From: Rhodoferax sp. | Lineage (GTDB): Bacteria; Pseudomonadota; Gammaproteobacteria; Burkholderiales; Burkholderiaceae_C | Direction of reading: 5' to 3' | Assembly: GCA_029865675.1 (NCBI GenBank) | Contig: JARXAU010000215.1 | Span: 1-7,727 of the forward strand | Length of the DNA stretch: 7,727 bases | Notes under the pieces: generated by a model | The model's input: only the letters and a program-made list of their open reading frames with translations | The model's database searches: none | Told to the model about the DNA's origin: nothing | Made by a program: the position numbers and the translations under genes | In this document: piece by piece, positions 1 to 5,079 of the stretch | Position numbering within the stretch: position 1 is the first letter of the stretch | How the letters are laid out: every line of letters starts with the position of its first letter

Positions 1-81
1 CACCTGGTCTATGTCAAAAGGCGTGAGCTGATTGCCCCAGCCGTAGCGCATCCCTATGGGTGTTTTTTTCTCTGAGCGCAT
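1..81 (-). CDS. Probable partial gene, N-terminal end, runs off left edge (unknown product)
   Basis: On the minus strand one frame is open from a stop at 178-180 down to base 1, and its lower part reads like real protein (ending ...TPIGMRYGWGNQLTPFDIDQV at the window edge). The chosen start is the ATG at 81-79, giving 27 visible residues beginning MRSEKKTPIG. Another ATG at 51-49 and GTG codons further upstream are alternatives. No good Shine-Dalgarno sequence lies before any of them, so the start is uncertain. The visible part is hydrophilic, with no signal peptide or membrane segment. It would be transcribed divergently from the exported-protein gene at 461, leaving a shared intergenic region. 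I do not recognise the family. It could also be a chance open frame, because only a short stretch is visible. Confidence 0.35.
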   Translation of the reverse strand, partial: MRSEKKTPIGMRYGWGNQLTPFDIDQV

Positions 82-177
82 CACCGAAGACAGCCGCCCC
101 GCCACGGGCACATCCCCGCTCAAAAACCCACGTTGATGTGAGCATGGGCAAGCAGACACACGGCATCGTTTGTGTTT

Positions 178-460
178 TTAAGAGCCGTGCGGGTCGAGAG
201 CGGCTAGCTTCGAGGATCAATCGCCTGCGGCTATTGAAGCGAGCGCCGCGATTGCTTCTTTACAGCATAGCAAGGCCGGCGAAATTTTCCAAATTTAAAG
301 CGGTAGCCTATCCACTCAAAAATGTACAGGCTTTGCTTGTGACGTGTTGCTTCGCCACGCTTTCGCACACGTCAACCCGCAAAGCCTTGGCGGCGTTATG
401 ATTTGAGTTTGTCAGGTTCATCCACTCGGCGAAAGTCGCCACAACTTTAAGGAGCGCGTT
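178..460. other. Non-coding intergenic region with inverted repeats
   Basis: I see no convincing gene here. The open plus-strand frame across 60-401 has no ribosome site and shadow-like composition. The stretch contains a small inverted repeat (arms 218-224 and 248-254), the large structure at 328-387 listed separately, and a short hairpin at 428-440 (GGCGA, loop AAG, TCGCC) just ahead of the ribosome site of the next gene. It should carry the promoter of the gene at 461, but no clear -35/-10 pair was found. Confidence 0.5.
328..387. repeat. 60-nt two-stem imperfect inverted repeat
   Basis: Outer arms AGGCTTTGC (328-336) and GCAAAGCCT (379-387) pair perfectly over 9 bp. Inner arms GACGTGT (341-347) and ACACGTC (367-373) pair over 7 bp. 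The two stems are separated by unequal spacers, TTGT (337-340) on one side and AACCC (374-378) on the other, around a 19-nt apical loop. There is no T-tract, so it is not an intrinsic terminator. The size and two-box layout recall integron attC sites, but the GTTRRRY/RYYYAAC boxes are absent. Its role is unknown. It could be a recombination site, a cruciform-forming site or a structured RNA upstream of the exported-protein gene. Confidence 0.6.
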
Positions 461-937
461 ATGAACAAAATGTTCAAATCCCTTGCTGCCCTTGTGGCGG
501 CTTTCACTCTCGCAACGCCTGCGTTTGCGGTTGAATACAAAACACTTTCTGATGGCGCAAAAGTCTATGACTGTCGCCCCACGGTGAACAACATCAGCTA
601 CAAAACCGAGGTTTTGAAAGAATACTCAGATCAAGCACTCCGCGGCCTAGCAGCCGCTGGACTCAAACCTACGTCTCGCAAATATTGGACAGTCACAACT
701 GTTGATAAGTGCGAAGATCTGATGGTTAAGCCTGCGCCTCAAAAGAAAGAGGTCAAAGTTTTGGGTGGTAAGCCTGTTGTACTGAACCCCCAAAAGACTT
801 ATAACAAAGCAGAGTATTGCAACAATGGGGAAGTATACATGTACCGAGTAACACTTGGAACAATTCGTGACATGCCCGTGAGTGGTACATGCAGTCTTGA
901 CAACAACCTGACTGTCACCATGGCGCCCAATGTCTGA
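461..937 (+). CDS. Secreted four-cysteine hypothetical protein
   Basis: A complete 158-residue gene. The start is supported by a strong ribosome site (AAGGAG at 449-454, six bases before the ATG). Residues 1-23 form a clear Sec signal peptide: basic start with K3 and K6, hydrophobic core LAALVAAFTLA, and a cleavage site after TPAFA. The mature chain of about 135 residues begins VEYKTLSDG and has exactly four cysteines (C38, C84, C120, C144), which suggests two disulfide bonds in the periplasm or outside the cell. The middle (about 90-112) is rich in lysine and proline and may be a linker between two halves, each holding a cysteine pair. There is no lipobox, so it is not a lipoprotein. It appears monocistronic, since a terminator follows 11 bases after the stop. 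I do not recognise a family and assign no function. Confidence 0.85.
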   Translation: MNKMFKSLAALVAAFTLATPAFAVEYKTLSDGAKVYDCRPTVNNISYKTEVLKEYSDQALRGLAAAGLKPTSRKYWTVTTVDKCEDLMVKPAPQKKEVKVLGGKPVVLNPQKTYNKAEYCNNGEVYMYRVTLGTIRDMPVSGTCSLDNNLTVTMAPNV

Positions 938-948
938 GCAGCTTCGCC

Positions 949-977
949 AAAATCCCTCCTCGGAGGGATTTTCTTTT
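949..977 (+). terminator. Intrinsic terminator of the exported-protein gene
   Basis: A perfect 10-bp stem (AAAATCCCTC at 949-958 with GAGGGATTTT at 963-972) closes a CTCG tetraloop and runs into TTCTTTT. It starts 11 bases after the stop codon at 937. The A-run on the other side makes weaker termination on the minus strand possible. Confidence 0.9.
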
Positions 978-1005
978 GCATTATATAAAGATAAAGTGAT
1001 ATAAT
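976..1005 (+). promoter_or_regulatory. Promoter with extended -10 for the truncated exported-protein gene
   Basis: A perfect TATAAT at 1000-1005 is preceded by TG at 997-998 (TGnTATAAT, the extended -10 form). A weak -35 (TTGCAT, 976-981) sits 18 bases upstream. Transcription would start near 1012, giving a leader of only about 10 bases before the ATG at 1022. The sequence is strikingly AT-rich compared with the GC-rich neighbours. Confidence 0.5.
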
Positions 1006-1021
1006 AAAAAGTATATATATT

Positions 1022-1130
1022 ATGAAATTTTCTCGCCTCTTTTTAGGACTTTTTATTGCATCTATTTTTACGCTTCCTCAAACATCTTGGGGGCAGGATT
1101 TTTGACTCGTTAAAAATAAAAAGTGACATA
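1022..1130 (+). pseudogene. Broken exported-protein gene (signal peptide only), cut by IS
   Basis: As written, this is a 27-codon frame (stop TGA at 1103-1105) that encodes almost only a signal peptide: MKFSRLFLGLFIASIFTLPQ followed by TSWGQDF. The stop lies in a run of five T (1099-1103). If one T is removed, the frame continues as QDFDSLKIKSDI up to the IS boundary, which looks like a mature exported N-terminus. That short mature start recalls secreted Sel1-repeat proteins, which often begin with a DFDxLKxKA-type motif, but so few residues cannot prove it. The gene is therefore damaged twice: a one-base frameshift (or sequencing error) and loss of the rest at the IS5-type element. An extended -10 promoter lies just upstream. 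Alternatively the 27-residue peptide is itself a small hydrophobic protein. Confidence 0.5.
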
Positions 1131-1227
1131 ACAGGCTGCTGAAATACCCCACGCAAAAGTGTGGCGCCTTGCTCGGGACATTTGATTTCCACGCAACCCT
1201 TTCATATCGTGAACTCCCGACGCTTTT

Positions 1228-1260
1228 CGAGGCTGATTTCATCGGTTTGAGCCTCGTTTT
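1228..1260 (+). terminator. IS-internal hairpin with T-run
   Basis: CGAGGCT (1228-1234) pairs with AGCCTCG (1250-1256) over 7 bp around a 15-base loop, followed by TTTT (1257-1260). It lies between the left end of the IS and the 3' end of the transposase gene. On the plus strand it would stop outside transcription entering the element antisense to the transposase. On the minus strand it would be followed by AAAAGCG on the other flank and could also help end the transposase transcript. The long loop makes it a weaker terminator candidate than the one at 949. Confidence 0.4.
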
Positions 1261-1277
1261 CCCGCATTTCCCGCGCC

Positions 1278-2375
1278 TCACACTGTCTGCAGACGGATTT
1301 GCCCCAGCGTGCGCATGCGCGTGAGGTTGTAGGCAGCCATCGTTAGCACGAAGATCTGATCCACCCGTTCTAGTCCACGCACCATCACCTGGCGGATACA
1401 CCCCACGGTCTTGGCCCAGCCAAAGCCCTGCTCAATGAGTTTTCTCTTTTGCACTGAGATGGCGTAACCCGCACTGGCAGCTACTGTGTCCGAAACTGCC
1501 GAGCGGCGTCCCGATGTGTTTTGCGCCACATGCGCGATGACGTTCATTTCCTGCAGGGCATCGATGAATTCTTTGGCGTCATAGCCCTTGTCGGCACCCA
1601 GCGTGATTTCTGCCTCAGGGTTGTCTGCCGCTTGTACAGCGTCGTTCATCATGGCCTTGGCCGCTTCTCTTTCGGCAAAGCCATCGGCGATGGTGACCAC
1701 GGCATTGGCCACTAGGCCGTGGCGGTTGTCAGTGAGGGTGTGTCCCATGTAGCGTAACCGGCTGGCGTTGTCGCCTTTGCAGTACAGCCGCGCATCGGCA
1801 TCGGTGTTCGATACGTGCGTGTCGTTGCTTCGGCTCTGGTCTTTGAAGTTCGTGGCGTCACGGCTGTCGTCACCGCCGTCTTTACGAACGAAGCTCTTAT
1901 GTCCGGCCCAGGCCTGGATGAGGGTGCCGTCCACGCTGAAGTGTTCGCCTGAGAGCAGTCCTTTGTCCTGGGCTTGCGCCAGTACCAGATTGAAGAGTTC
2001 GATCACCGCGTCGTGTTCGATCAGTCGTTCTCGGTTCTTGGTAAAGACGGTGGGCACCCACACGGCGTCGTCCATGGACAGTCCGATGAACCAGCGAAAC
2101 AGCAGGTTGTATTGGGTCTGCTCCATAAGCTGGCGCTCAGAGCGCACGCTGTAGAAGACTTGCAGCAGCATGGCGCGCAGGAGTTTCTCGGGCGCGATGC
2201 TGGGGCGTCCGCCCTTGATGTCGGCCTCGTACATTGCAGAGAAAAGCACATCCATCTTCACCAGCGCGGCGTTGACCATCTGGCGGATGGGGCGCAGGGG
2301 ATGACTCGCAGGGACGAAGTCCTCCAGCTTGCGCAGGGTGAAAAGACTCTCGGTGAAGGTGTCGGATCCGCGCAT
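1278..2375 (-). CDS. IS5-family DDE transposase
   Basis: A complete 365-residue transposase that cuts and joins the ends of the surrounding insertion sequence. The N-terminal part (about 15-130) is the InsH-type N-terminal domain, with GRPSIAPEKLLRAMLLQ (56-72) and the family signature around RSERQLMEQTQYNLLFRWFIGL (78-99). The RNase-H-like catalytic part follows. D149 (in SVDGTLIQAW) and D262 (in GADKGYDAKEF) look like the two aspartates, and E315 (in KLIEQGFGWAK) the glutamate, of the DDE triad. All three are present and the frame is unbroken, so the enzyme is probably functional. The start has only a weak ribosome site, as is common for transposases. The stop lies about 145 bases inside the left end of the element. 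Confidence 0.93.
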   Translation of the reverse strand: MRGSDTFTESLFTLRKLEDFVPASHPLRPIRQMVNAALVKMDVLFSAMYEADIKGGRPSIAPEKLLRAMLLQVFYSVRSERQLMEQTQYNLLFRWFIGLSMDDAVWVPTVFTKNRERLIEHDAVIELFNLVLAQAQDKGLLSGEHFSVDGTLIQAWAGHKSFVRKDGGDDSRDATNFKDQSRSNDTHVSNTDADARLYCKGDNASRLRYMGHTLTDNRHGLVANAVVTIADGFAEREAAKAMMNDAVQAADNPEAEITLGADKGYDAKEFIDALQEMNVIAHVAQNTSGRRSAVSDTVAASAGYAISVQKRKLIEQGFGWAKTVGCIRQVMVRGLERVDQIFVLTMAAYNLTRMRTLGQIRLQTV

Positions 2376-2470
2376 GGTGGGCTCTGGATGGGTCAGTGAT
2401 TCGGTATTTACCTAGAACGCTTCAGAGGCTGCCGACGTGGACAGGGCGGAAGGTATTTCAGCAGCCTGTT

Positions 2471-2560
2471 AAGAAAAAAACTTCAGAAACGAGCAAAAAA
2501 GACAAGGACTTGACCGCAACACGGTACAAGGAATTAGTCCAAGAAAGGAGTAAAAAATGA
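2471..2560 (+). pseudogene. C-terminal stump of a Gp49/RelE-type toxin gene
   Basis: Directly at the right edge of the IS a frame runs for 29 codons (KKKTSETSKKDKDLTATRYK and then ELVQERSKK) to a TGA at 2558-2560 that overlaps the ATG of the antitoxin gene (ATGA). The lysine-rich segment followed by a TRYKEL helix matches the usual C-terminal tail of phage Gp49-like (RelE/ParE superfamily) toxins, which normally have about 110 residues and precede this kind of antitoxin. Everything upstream, including the RNase fold and catalytic residues, is missing. The sequence left of the IS is not the missing part. No start codon or ribosome site of its own is evident, so it is taken as a non-functional remnant. 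Identification rests on the tail sequence, the overlap and the neighbour. Confidence 0.75.
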
Positions 2561-2889
2561 AACGCAATATCAAGTTGGGACACATCACTCCGGCTGGTGC
2601 AAATATTTTTGCTGAGTTAGGGTTTGATCCAAATGAGGCGGCAAAGTTGCTCGGTGAGAGCAATAAGATCATCTCTAGAAAGTTGGCCATCAAGGAGTCC
2701 TTGATGACTGAACTGGCGGTGTGGATTGAAGAGAAGGATTTGAAACAAGCTGAGGCTGCTCAGATTCTGGGTGTTACACGCCCAAGAGTTTCGGATGTGA
2801 TCAACAAAAAGTCCATCAAGTTCACCATCGATTCATTGGTGGACATGTTGGCAAGAACGGGCAAGCATGTCCAACTATCCGTTCAATAA
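2557..2889 (+). CDS. Orphan HTH (XRE-type) antitoxin of a toxin-antitoxin pair
   Basis: A complete 110-residue DNA-binding protein that should neutralise and co-repress a Gp49-like RelE-superfamily toxin. The N-terminal part (about 14-45, TPAGANIFAELGFDPNEAAK onward) carries the FxxLGFxxxEAxxL motif typical of COG5606/HTH_37-type antitoxins. The helix-turn-helix lies at about 61-84 (DLKQAEAAQILGVTRPRVSD). A ribosome site (AAAGGAG, 2544-2550) sits seven bases before the ATG, inside the end of the toxin frame, and the genes overlap by ATGA, as in toxin-first HigBA-like operons. The toxin is reduced to its last 29 codons by the IS to the left, so this antitoxin has no visible partner. Its own promoter would also have been upstream of the toxin; any expression now must come from the IS or read-through. 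It may still protect against, or repress, related toxins elsewhere. Confidence 0.85.
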   Translation: MKRNIKLGHITPAGANIFAELGFDPNEAAKLLGESNKIISRKLAIKESLMTELAVWIEEKDLKQAEAAQILGVTRPRVSDVINKKSIKFTIDSLVDMLARTGKHVQLSVQ

Positions 2890-2934
2890 ACCTGGATTTG
2901 TAACCGCTACGCTAGGTCGTTGGCGGTGCGCGCA

Positions 2935-3037
2935 GGCCGACCCATAGGCCTTGCCAAACACCCAAAGCCCCAGTAGCTTTTTGTACTCTGGCCGCTTGGC
3001 CACTGTGTTCGTCGGCGCCATGGCGTTACGCGAACCA
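2935..3037. repeat. Dispersed structured repeat, copy A
   Basis: The 92-base core at 2946-3037 matches 5291-5383 with three substitutions and one one-base insertion (about 96% identity), and weaker similarity extends left to 2935. The one-base indel in the middle would break any shared reading frame, which argues that the repeat is non-coding, although short open frames (such as one starting MAPTNTVAKRPEYKK on the minus strand) cross it. Internal symmetry includes TGGCC-GCTT-GGCCA (2989-3002) and the palindrome GCCATGGC (3018-3025). From memory, similar short spurious frames turn up in annotated Comamonadaceae genomes, so this may be a known dispersed element; this was not checked. It lies 176 bases upstream of the small membrane-protein gene. 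Confidence 0.85.
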
Positions 3038-3112
3038 TCAACCGAGTACCTTTGGTCAAAATCACTGGGCTTTCCCGCCAGTGCACAAGCCAAAGAGTTC
3101 TCATAAACCGGT

Positions 3113-3144
3113 ATTTAGTCGATGACTGCTGTCATCAACTAAAT
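3113..3144 (+). promoter_or_regulatory. Long leader hairpin upstream of small membrane-protein gene
   Basis: ATTTAGT (3113-3119) plus GATGAC (3121-3126) pair with GTCATC (3131-3136) plus ACTAAAT (3138-3144), giving 13 bp with one C-A mismatch and a TGCT loop. No T-tract follows, so it is not a standard terminator. It lies about 70 bases before the start at 3214. It could be a transcript-stabilising or regulatory structure, or a dyad operator for a repressor. Confidence 0.55.
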
Positions 3145-3213
3145 CCATCTACCCAAGCGGGCACTAGGTCCCCGGGGGATTGGTGTTCGCCACAACCTAC
3201 ACAGGAGGTGAGC

Positions 3214-3420
3214 ATGGGGTTGAAAATTGTTTTTAACCCAAAAGCAATGGAGTCTCTGGCCAAGGAGCTGCGCCGTGCATCGTGGGGCGTAGCCGTAACT
3301 GCAGGTGCTGGAGGAATTCAGTTCGCCAACACATGGGTGCTGATCGTTGGTGGCTCGACTTGGCTGATTTTGCAAATCGCCGCCGCCATACTAGAATCTA
3401 ATGAAGTCTCCCACCGCTAA
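3214..3420 (+). pseudogene. Small membrane-protein gene, 5' part, split by a TnpB element
   Basis: The start is fixed by a very strong ribosome site (CAGGAGGTGAGC ending at 3213). The present frame gives 68 residues: a basic amphipathic N-terminus (NPKAMESLAKELRRASWG), then hydrophobic segments at about 23-37 and 40-60 (TWVLIVGGSTWLILQIAAAI). The TnpB element begins at 3398, so the last residues (ESNEVSHR region) and the stop at 3418-3420 come from the element's right-end hairpin. Joining the flanks at the shared CTAA continues the frame at 4883-4993, restoring a 98-residue protein. The truncated form still has its main membrane segment and could be made. Function is unknown. It probably formed an operon with the 46-residue membrane protein at 5080. 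Confidence 0.65.
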
Positions 3421-3620
3421 GCCAGAGCTATAGCGGGGGTTTCTTGGGTCAAAGACCAGAGCGCCGGAGTGTTGCCACCCAAACGACTTACCTCAGTCTC
3501 ACCAAGCGTAGATGGCAGGGATGCCACCGGTTCGGAGATTACCTCACCTACCTTGTTTTTTAGAATCCCACACTTCTTACTCTTCTTTTGGATGCACGCA
3601 CCACTGAGCACCAACCGCAC
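3398..3620 (-). ncRNA. Predicted TnpB guide (omega) RNA, 5' limit uncertain
   Basis: In studied TnpB elements the guide RNA is read from the 3' part of tnpB through the right end, and its last 15-20 bases come from the flanking host DNA. Here the scaffold would overlap the tnpB 3' end and finish with the hairpin at 3411-3440. The guide would begin at 3397 on the minus strand (ATTCTAGTATGGCGGC...), inside the small membrane-protein gene. The upper limit is a guess from the usual length of 100-250 bases; no promoter or processing site can be seen. Confidence 0.4.
3411..3440 (-). repeat. Right-end hairpin of the TnpB element
   Basis: CCCACCGCTA (3411-3420) pairs with TAGCGGGGG (3431-3439) with one mismatch, around a loop of about ten bases (AGCCAGAGCT). 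It covers the tnpB stop codon and the stop of the convergent small gene. Subterminal hairpins of this kind are recognised by the Y1 transposase in IS200/IS605 elements and form the 3' scaffold end of the TnpB guide RNA. Confidence 0.65.
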
Positions 3621-4871
3621 ACCGCGCTTGGCGATGACGGCTGCCGCATTATGGTCAGCGTGGTCTGTGTGATTGCAGCTTTGGCAGACAAATTCGGATT
3701 GGGAAACCCGGTTGTCTGAATGAGTGTGGCCGCACGCGGCACACTCCTGCGAAGAGTAAAAGGCTGGTACTTCGATCACGAGCTTGCCCGATCTGCGGGC
3801 TTTGTAGCTCAGAAACTCTTTGGTCTTGCCCCACGTCGAGGCAAGGATGGCATTGTTCAGCCCTGACTTGGCTGCAGCGCCGTTTCTGATCCAGCGACCG
3901 TTCTCGTCCTGCTTGGGCTTGGCGCGTTTGGTCATGTTCTGCACTTTGAGCGCCTCGAACACAAACAGCTTGTAGCGCGGATTGCTGGCCAGGTTGAAAC
4001 TGGTCTTGTGCGCCACATCTCGGCGCACATCCGCACCATAGCGGTGATAACGCGCCACCTTTCGTTTGGCCTTGACCCAGTTCTGTGAACCTTTGGTGCG
4101 CCGCGCCTGACGGCGCTGCCAGCGCTTTTTGTGGCGCTCCTGGTCAAGGATGCGTTTGTCCTGAACGACAGTGAAGCCAAACTTCTGGCCATCACTGCCG
4201 GCCAGCGGCAGATTGACACCGCGGTCCAATCCCACGGTTGCAAAGCGCAGCTCGTTCTCACTGAACTGCATCAGGTATTCGGTCGTTTCCTGCACACTGG
4301 GCTCAGGCACACCATCGTCATAGTTGAACGACACATGCCAGCGACCGGCGTTGATGCTGATATGCAGGGAGGCAGCGGGCTTGAATTTTTTGTGGGTGGT
4401 GAACTTGATTTGTCCCAGCGAGAACTTCGGAGTTCCGATGTGCAAGGCGTAGGAGGTAATCTCCCCGGTGGACTTGTCCACCACCGGCTTGAACGAGAAG
4501 AGTTCGCTGGTGATCCAGACCGACTGCTCGCCCGTCTTTCGATGAATCCCGGGCCTGCCGGATAGTTTGGAGAAGTAGCGACCATAGGCATGCTTCCACA
4601 GCACCGCGCCGTTGCGAAGAATCTGGCTTGGAACCTCACCCAGCCAAGGCGTGAGCTCGGTCTTGAAGTGGCTGTACTGTTGGTCGATGGGCGCGAACTG
4701 GCCAGCGTGGGCCAGTGACTGCCGAGCAAAGCGTCGGAAGTAGCGGTCCTCGCTCACCTTGGCGTTGTAGATGAAGCGCTGGCAGCCGATCCAGGCAAGT
4801 AGCGTTTGGGCTTGCGCAGGTGTTGGGTAACAACGGAATCGATTGCCAATTTGCATACTGGTATTATGCAT
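3417..4871 (-). CDS. tnpB: TnpB RNA-guided nuclease of IS200/IS605 element
   Basis: A complete 484-residue TnpB (OrfB), the Cas12-like RNA-guided DNA endonuclease that cuts DNA next to a target motif and helps the element persist. The N-terminal part starts in the usual way (QIGNRFRCYPTPAQAQTLLAW, wedge/helix-turn-helix region). The RuvC catalytic residues appear intact: D216 (in VGLDRGVNLP), E306 (in FVFEALKV) and D406 (in HADHNAA). The zinc finger has C377, C380, C396 and C399. After the RuvC end there is a tail of about 70 residues, which overlaps the guide-RNA region. At 484 residues it is longer than the common 370-420. The ATG at 4856 (MQIGNRF...) is a likely alternative start, because 4871 is only nine bases inside the element; neither has a good ribosome site. 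It converges on and overlaps the stop of the gene at 3214. Confidence 0.93.
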   Translation of the reverse strand: MHNTSMQIGNRFRCYPTPAQAQTLLAWIGCQRFIYNAKVSEDRYFRRFARQSLAHAGQFAPIDQQYSHFKTELTPWLGEVPSQILRNGAVLWKHAYGRYFSKLSGRPGIHRKTGEQSVWITSELFSFKPVVDKSTGEITSYALHIGTPKFSLGQIKFTTHKKFKPAASLHISINAGRWHVSFNYDDGVPEPSVQETTEYLMQFSENELRFATVGLDRGVNLPLAGSDGQKFGFTVVQDKRILDQERHKKRWQRRQARRTKGSQNWVKAKRKVARYHRYGADVRRDVAHKTSFNLASNPRYKLFVFEALKVQNMTKRAKPKQDENGRWIRNGAAAKSGLNNAILASTWGKTKEFLSYKARRSGKLVIEVPAFYSSQECAACGHTHSDNRVSQSEFVCQSCNHTDHADHNAAAVIAKRGVRLVLSGACIQKKSKKCGILKNKVGEVISEPVASLPSTLGETEVSRLGGNTPALWSLTQETPAIALA

Positions 4872-4881
4872 AGCAAAATAC
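4861..4881 (-). repeat. Left-end hairpin of the TnpB element
   Basis: GTATT-A-TGC pairs with GCA-A-AATAC around an ATA loop (8 bp with one A-A mismatch), directly at the deduced left boundary and overlapping the first tnpB codons. It fits the subterminal left-end hairpin expected for IS200/IS605 elements. Confidence 0.5.
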
Positions 4882-4882
4882 T

Positions 4883-4993
4883 AAGGCTTGCTTCGTTGGC
4901 AGTGTGGTCGGCGCGACGATGGGGACTGTTCGCGCGTATGTTGATGCACAGGGTACTGAAGAACATGCCAGAAAGAAGGGACGGGCGCTTTAG
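4883..4993 (+). pseudogene. 3' part of the split small membrane-protein gene
   Basis: Beyond the TnpB element a frame reads KACFVGSVVGATMGTVRAYV, then DAQGTEEHARKKGRAL, to a TAG at 4991-4993. Joined at the shared CTAA to codon 62 of the gene at 3214, it continues in frame (…AILES-KACFVG…), giving a 98-residue protein with a third short hydrophobic stretch and a charged, basic tail. An open run of 36 codons after a random junction would occur by chance perhaps one time in five or six, and a second frame is also open here, so this is supported but not proven. No ribosome site precedes it, so it is not expected to be made alone. Confidence 0.5.
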
Positions 4994-5011
4994 CAAGCGC
5001 AGTTCGCTAGA

Positions 5012-5041
5012 CCCCACCCTGGCTTGCGCCTAGGGATGGGG
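5012..5041 (+). repeat. Hairpin between the two small membrane-protein genes
   Basis: CCCCACCCT (5012-5020) pairs with AGGGATGGGG (5032-5041) over nine base pairs with one bulged A. The T-poor sequence AATGCG follows, so termination is unlikely to be efficient. It lies in the 86-base gap before the 46-residue gene and may tune expression between the two, or be a processing or stabilising structure. Confidence 0.45.
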
Positions 5042-5079
5042 AATGCGCTCACATTTGTTCAAGACGAACGGAGTCCAAA

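Larger units (their letters stand above)
1131..2469 (-). mobile_element. IS5-type insertion sequence, about 1.34 kb
   Basis: The ends are inverted repeats. ACAGGCTGCTGAAATACC at 1131-1148 is the exact reverse complement of 2452-2469, and the identity extends through a flanking TA on each side (1129-1130 and 2470-2471) that may be a 2-bp target duplication. One complete transposase gene on the minus strand fills most of the element. Size, a single DDE transposase of 365 residues and about 18-bp ends fit the IS5 family; a related group such as IS1182 is possible. All transposase motifs are intact, so it may be active. Its left flank is a broken exported-protein gene and its right flank a toxin C-terminus, so it does not sit in one simply interrupted gene. 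Confidence 0.9.
3398..4880 (-). mobile_element. TnpB-only IS200/IS605-type (IS1341-like) element
   Basis: The boundaries are deduced from the sequence. The plus strand has CTAA at 3398-3401 and again at 4881-4884, which is TTAG on the tnpB strand. In this group the element inserts just 3' of a short target and makes no target duplication, and its right end often ends in a similar short motif. Both ends have the expected subterminal hairpins: 3411-3440 at the right end and 4861-4881 at the left. Removing 1,483 bp between the two CTAA copies restores an open frame across the junction. Only tnpB is present; there is no TnpA (Y1) transposase, so movement would need one in trans. Confidence 0.75.

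Noticed and set aside
328..387. Integron attC site
   Set aside because: The geometry is similar, but neither strand has the GTTRRRY/RYYYAAC core boxes in the outer stem, and no integrase or cassette array is seen.
60..401. Open plus-strand frame of 113 codons
   Set aside because: It has no ribosome site, has an arginine/alanine-rich shadow-like composition, crosses the 328-387 inverted repeat, and opposes a more protein-like minus frame.
1974..2399. Plus-strand frame of 141 codons within the IS
   Set aside because: It is antisense to the intact transposase and looks like its mirror frame; it has no ribosome site.
2875..3104. Minus-strand small proteins across repeat A (MAPTNTVAKRPEYKK…)
   Set aside because: The second copy of the repeat differs by a one-base indel that breaks the frame, so selection on a protein is unlikely.
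3932..4261. Further open frames inside tnpB on both strands
   Set aside because: They are shadows of the intact 484-residue TnpB with no start signals.
4806..5033. Plus-strand frame of 75 codons across the left end of the TnpB element
   Set aside because: It starts inside antisense tnpB with no ribosome site. It could be an alternative continuation of the split gene, but it does not follow from collapsing the element at the shared CTAA.
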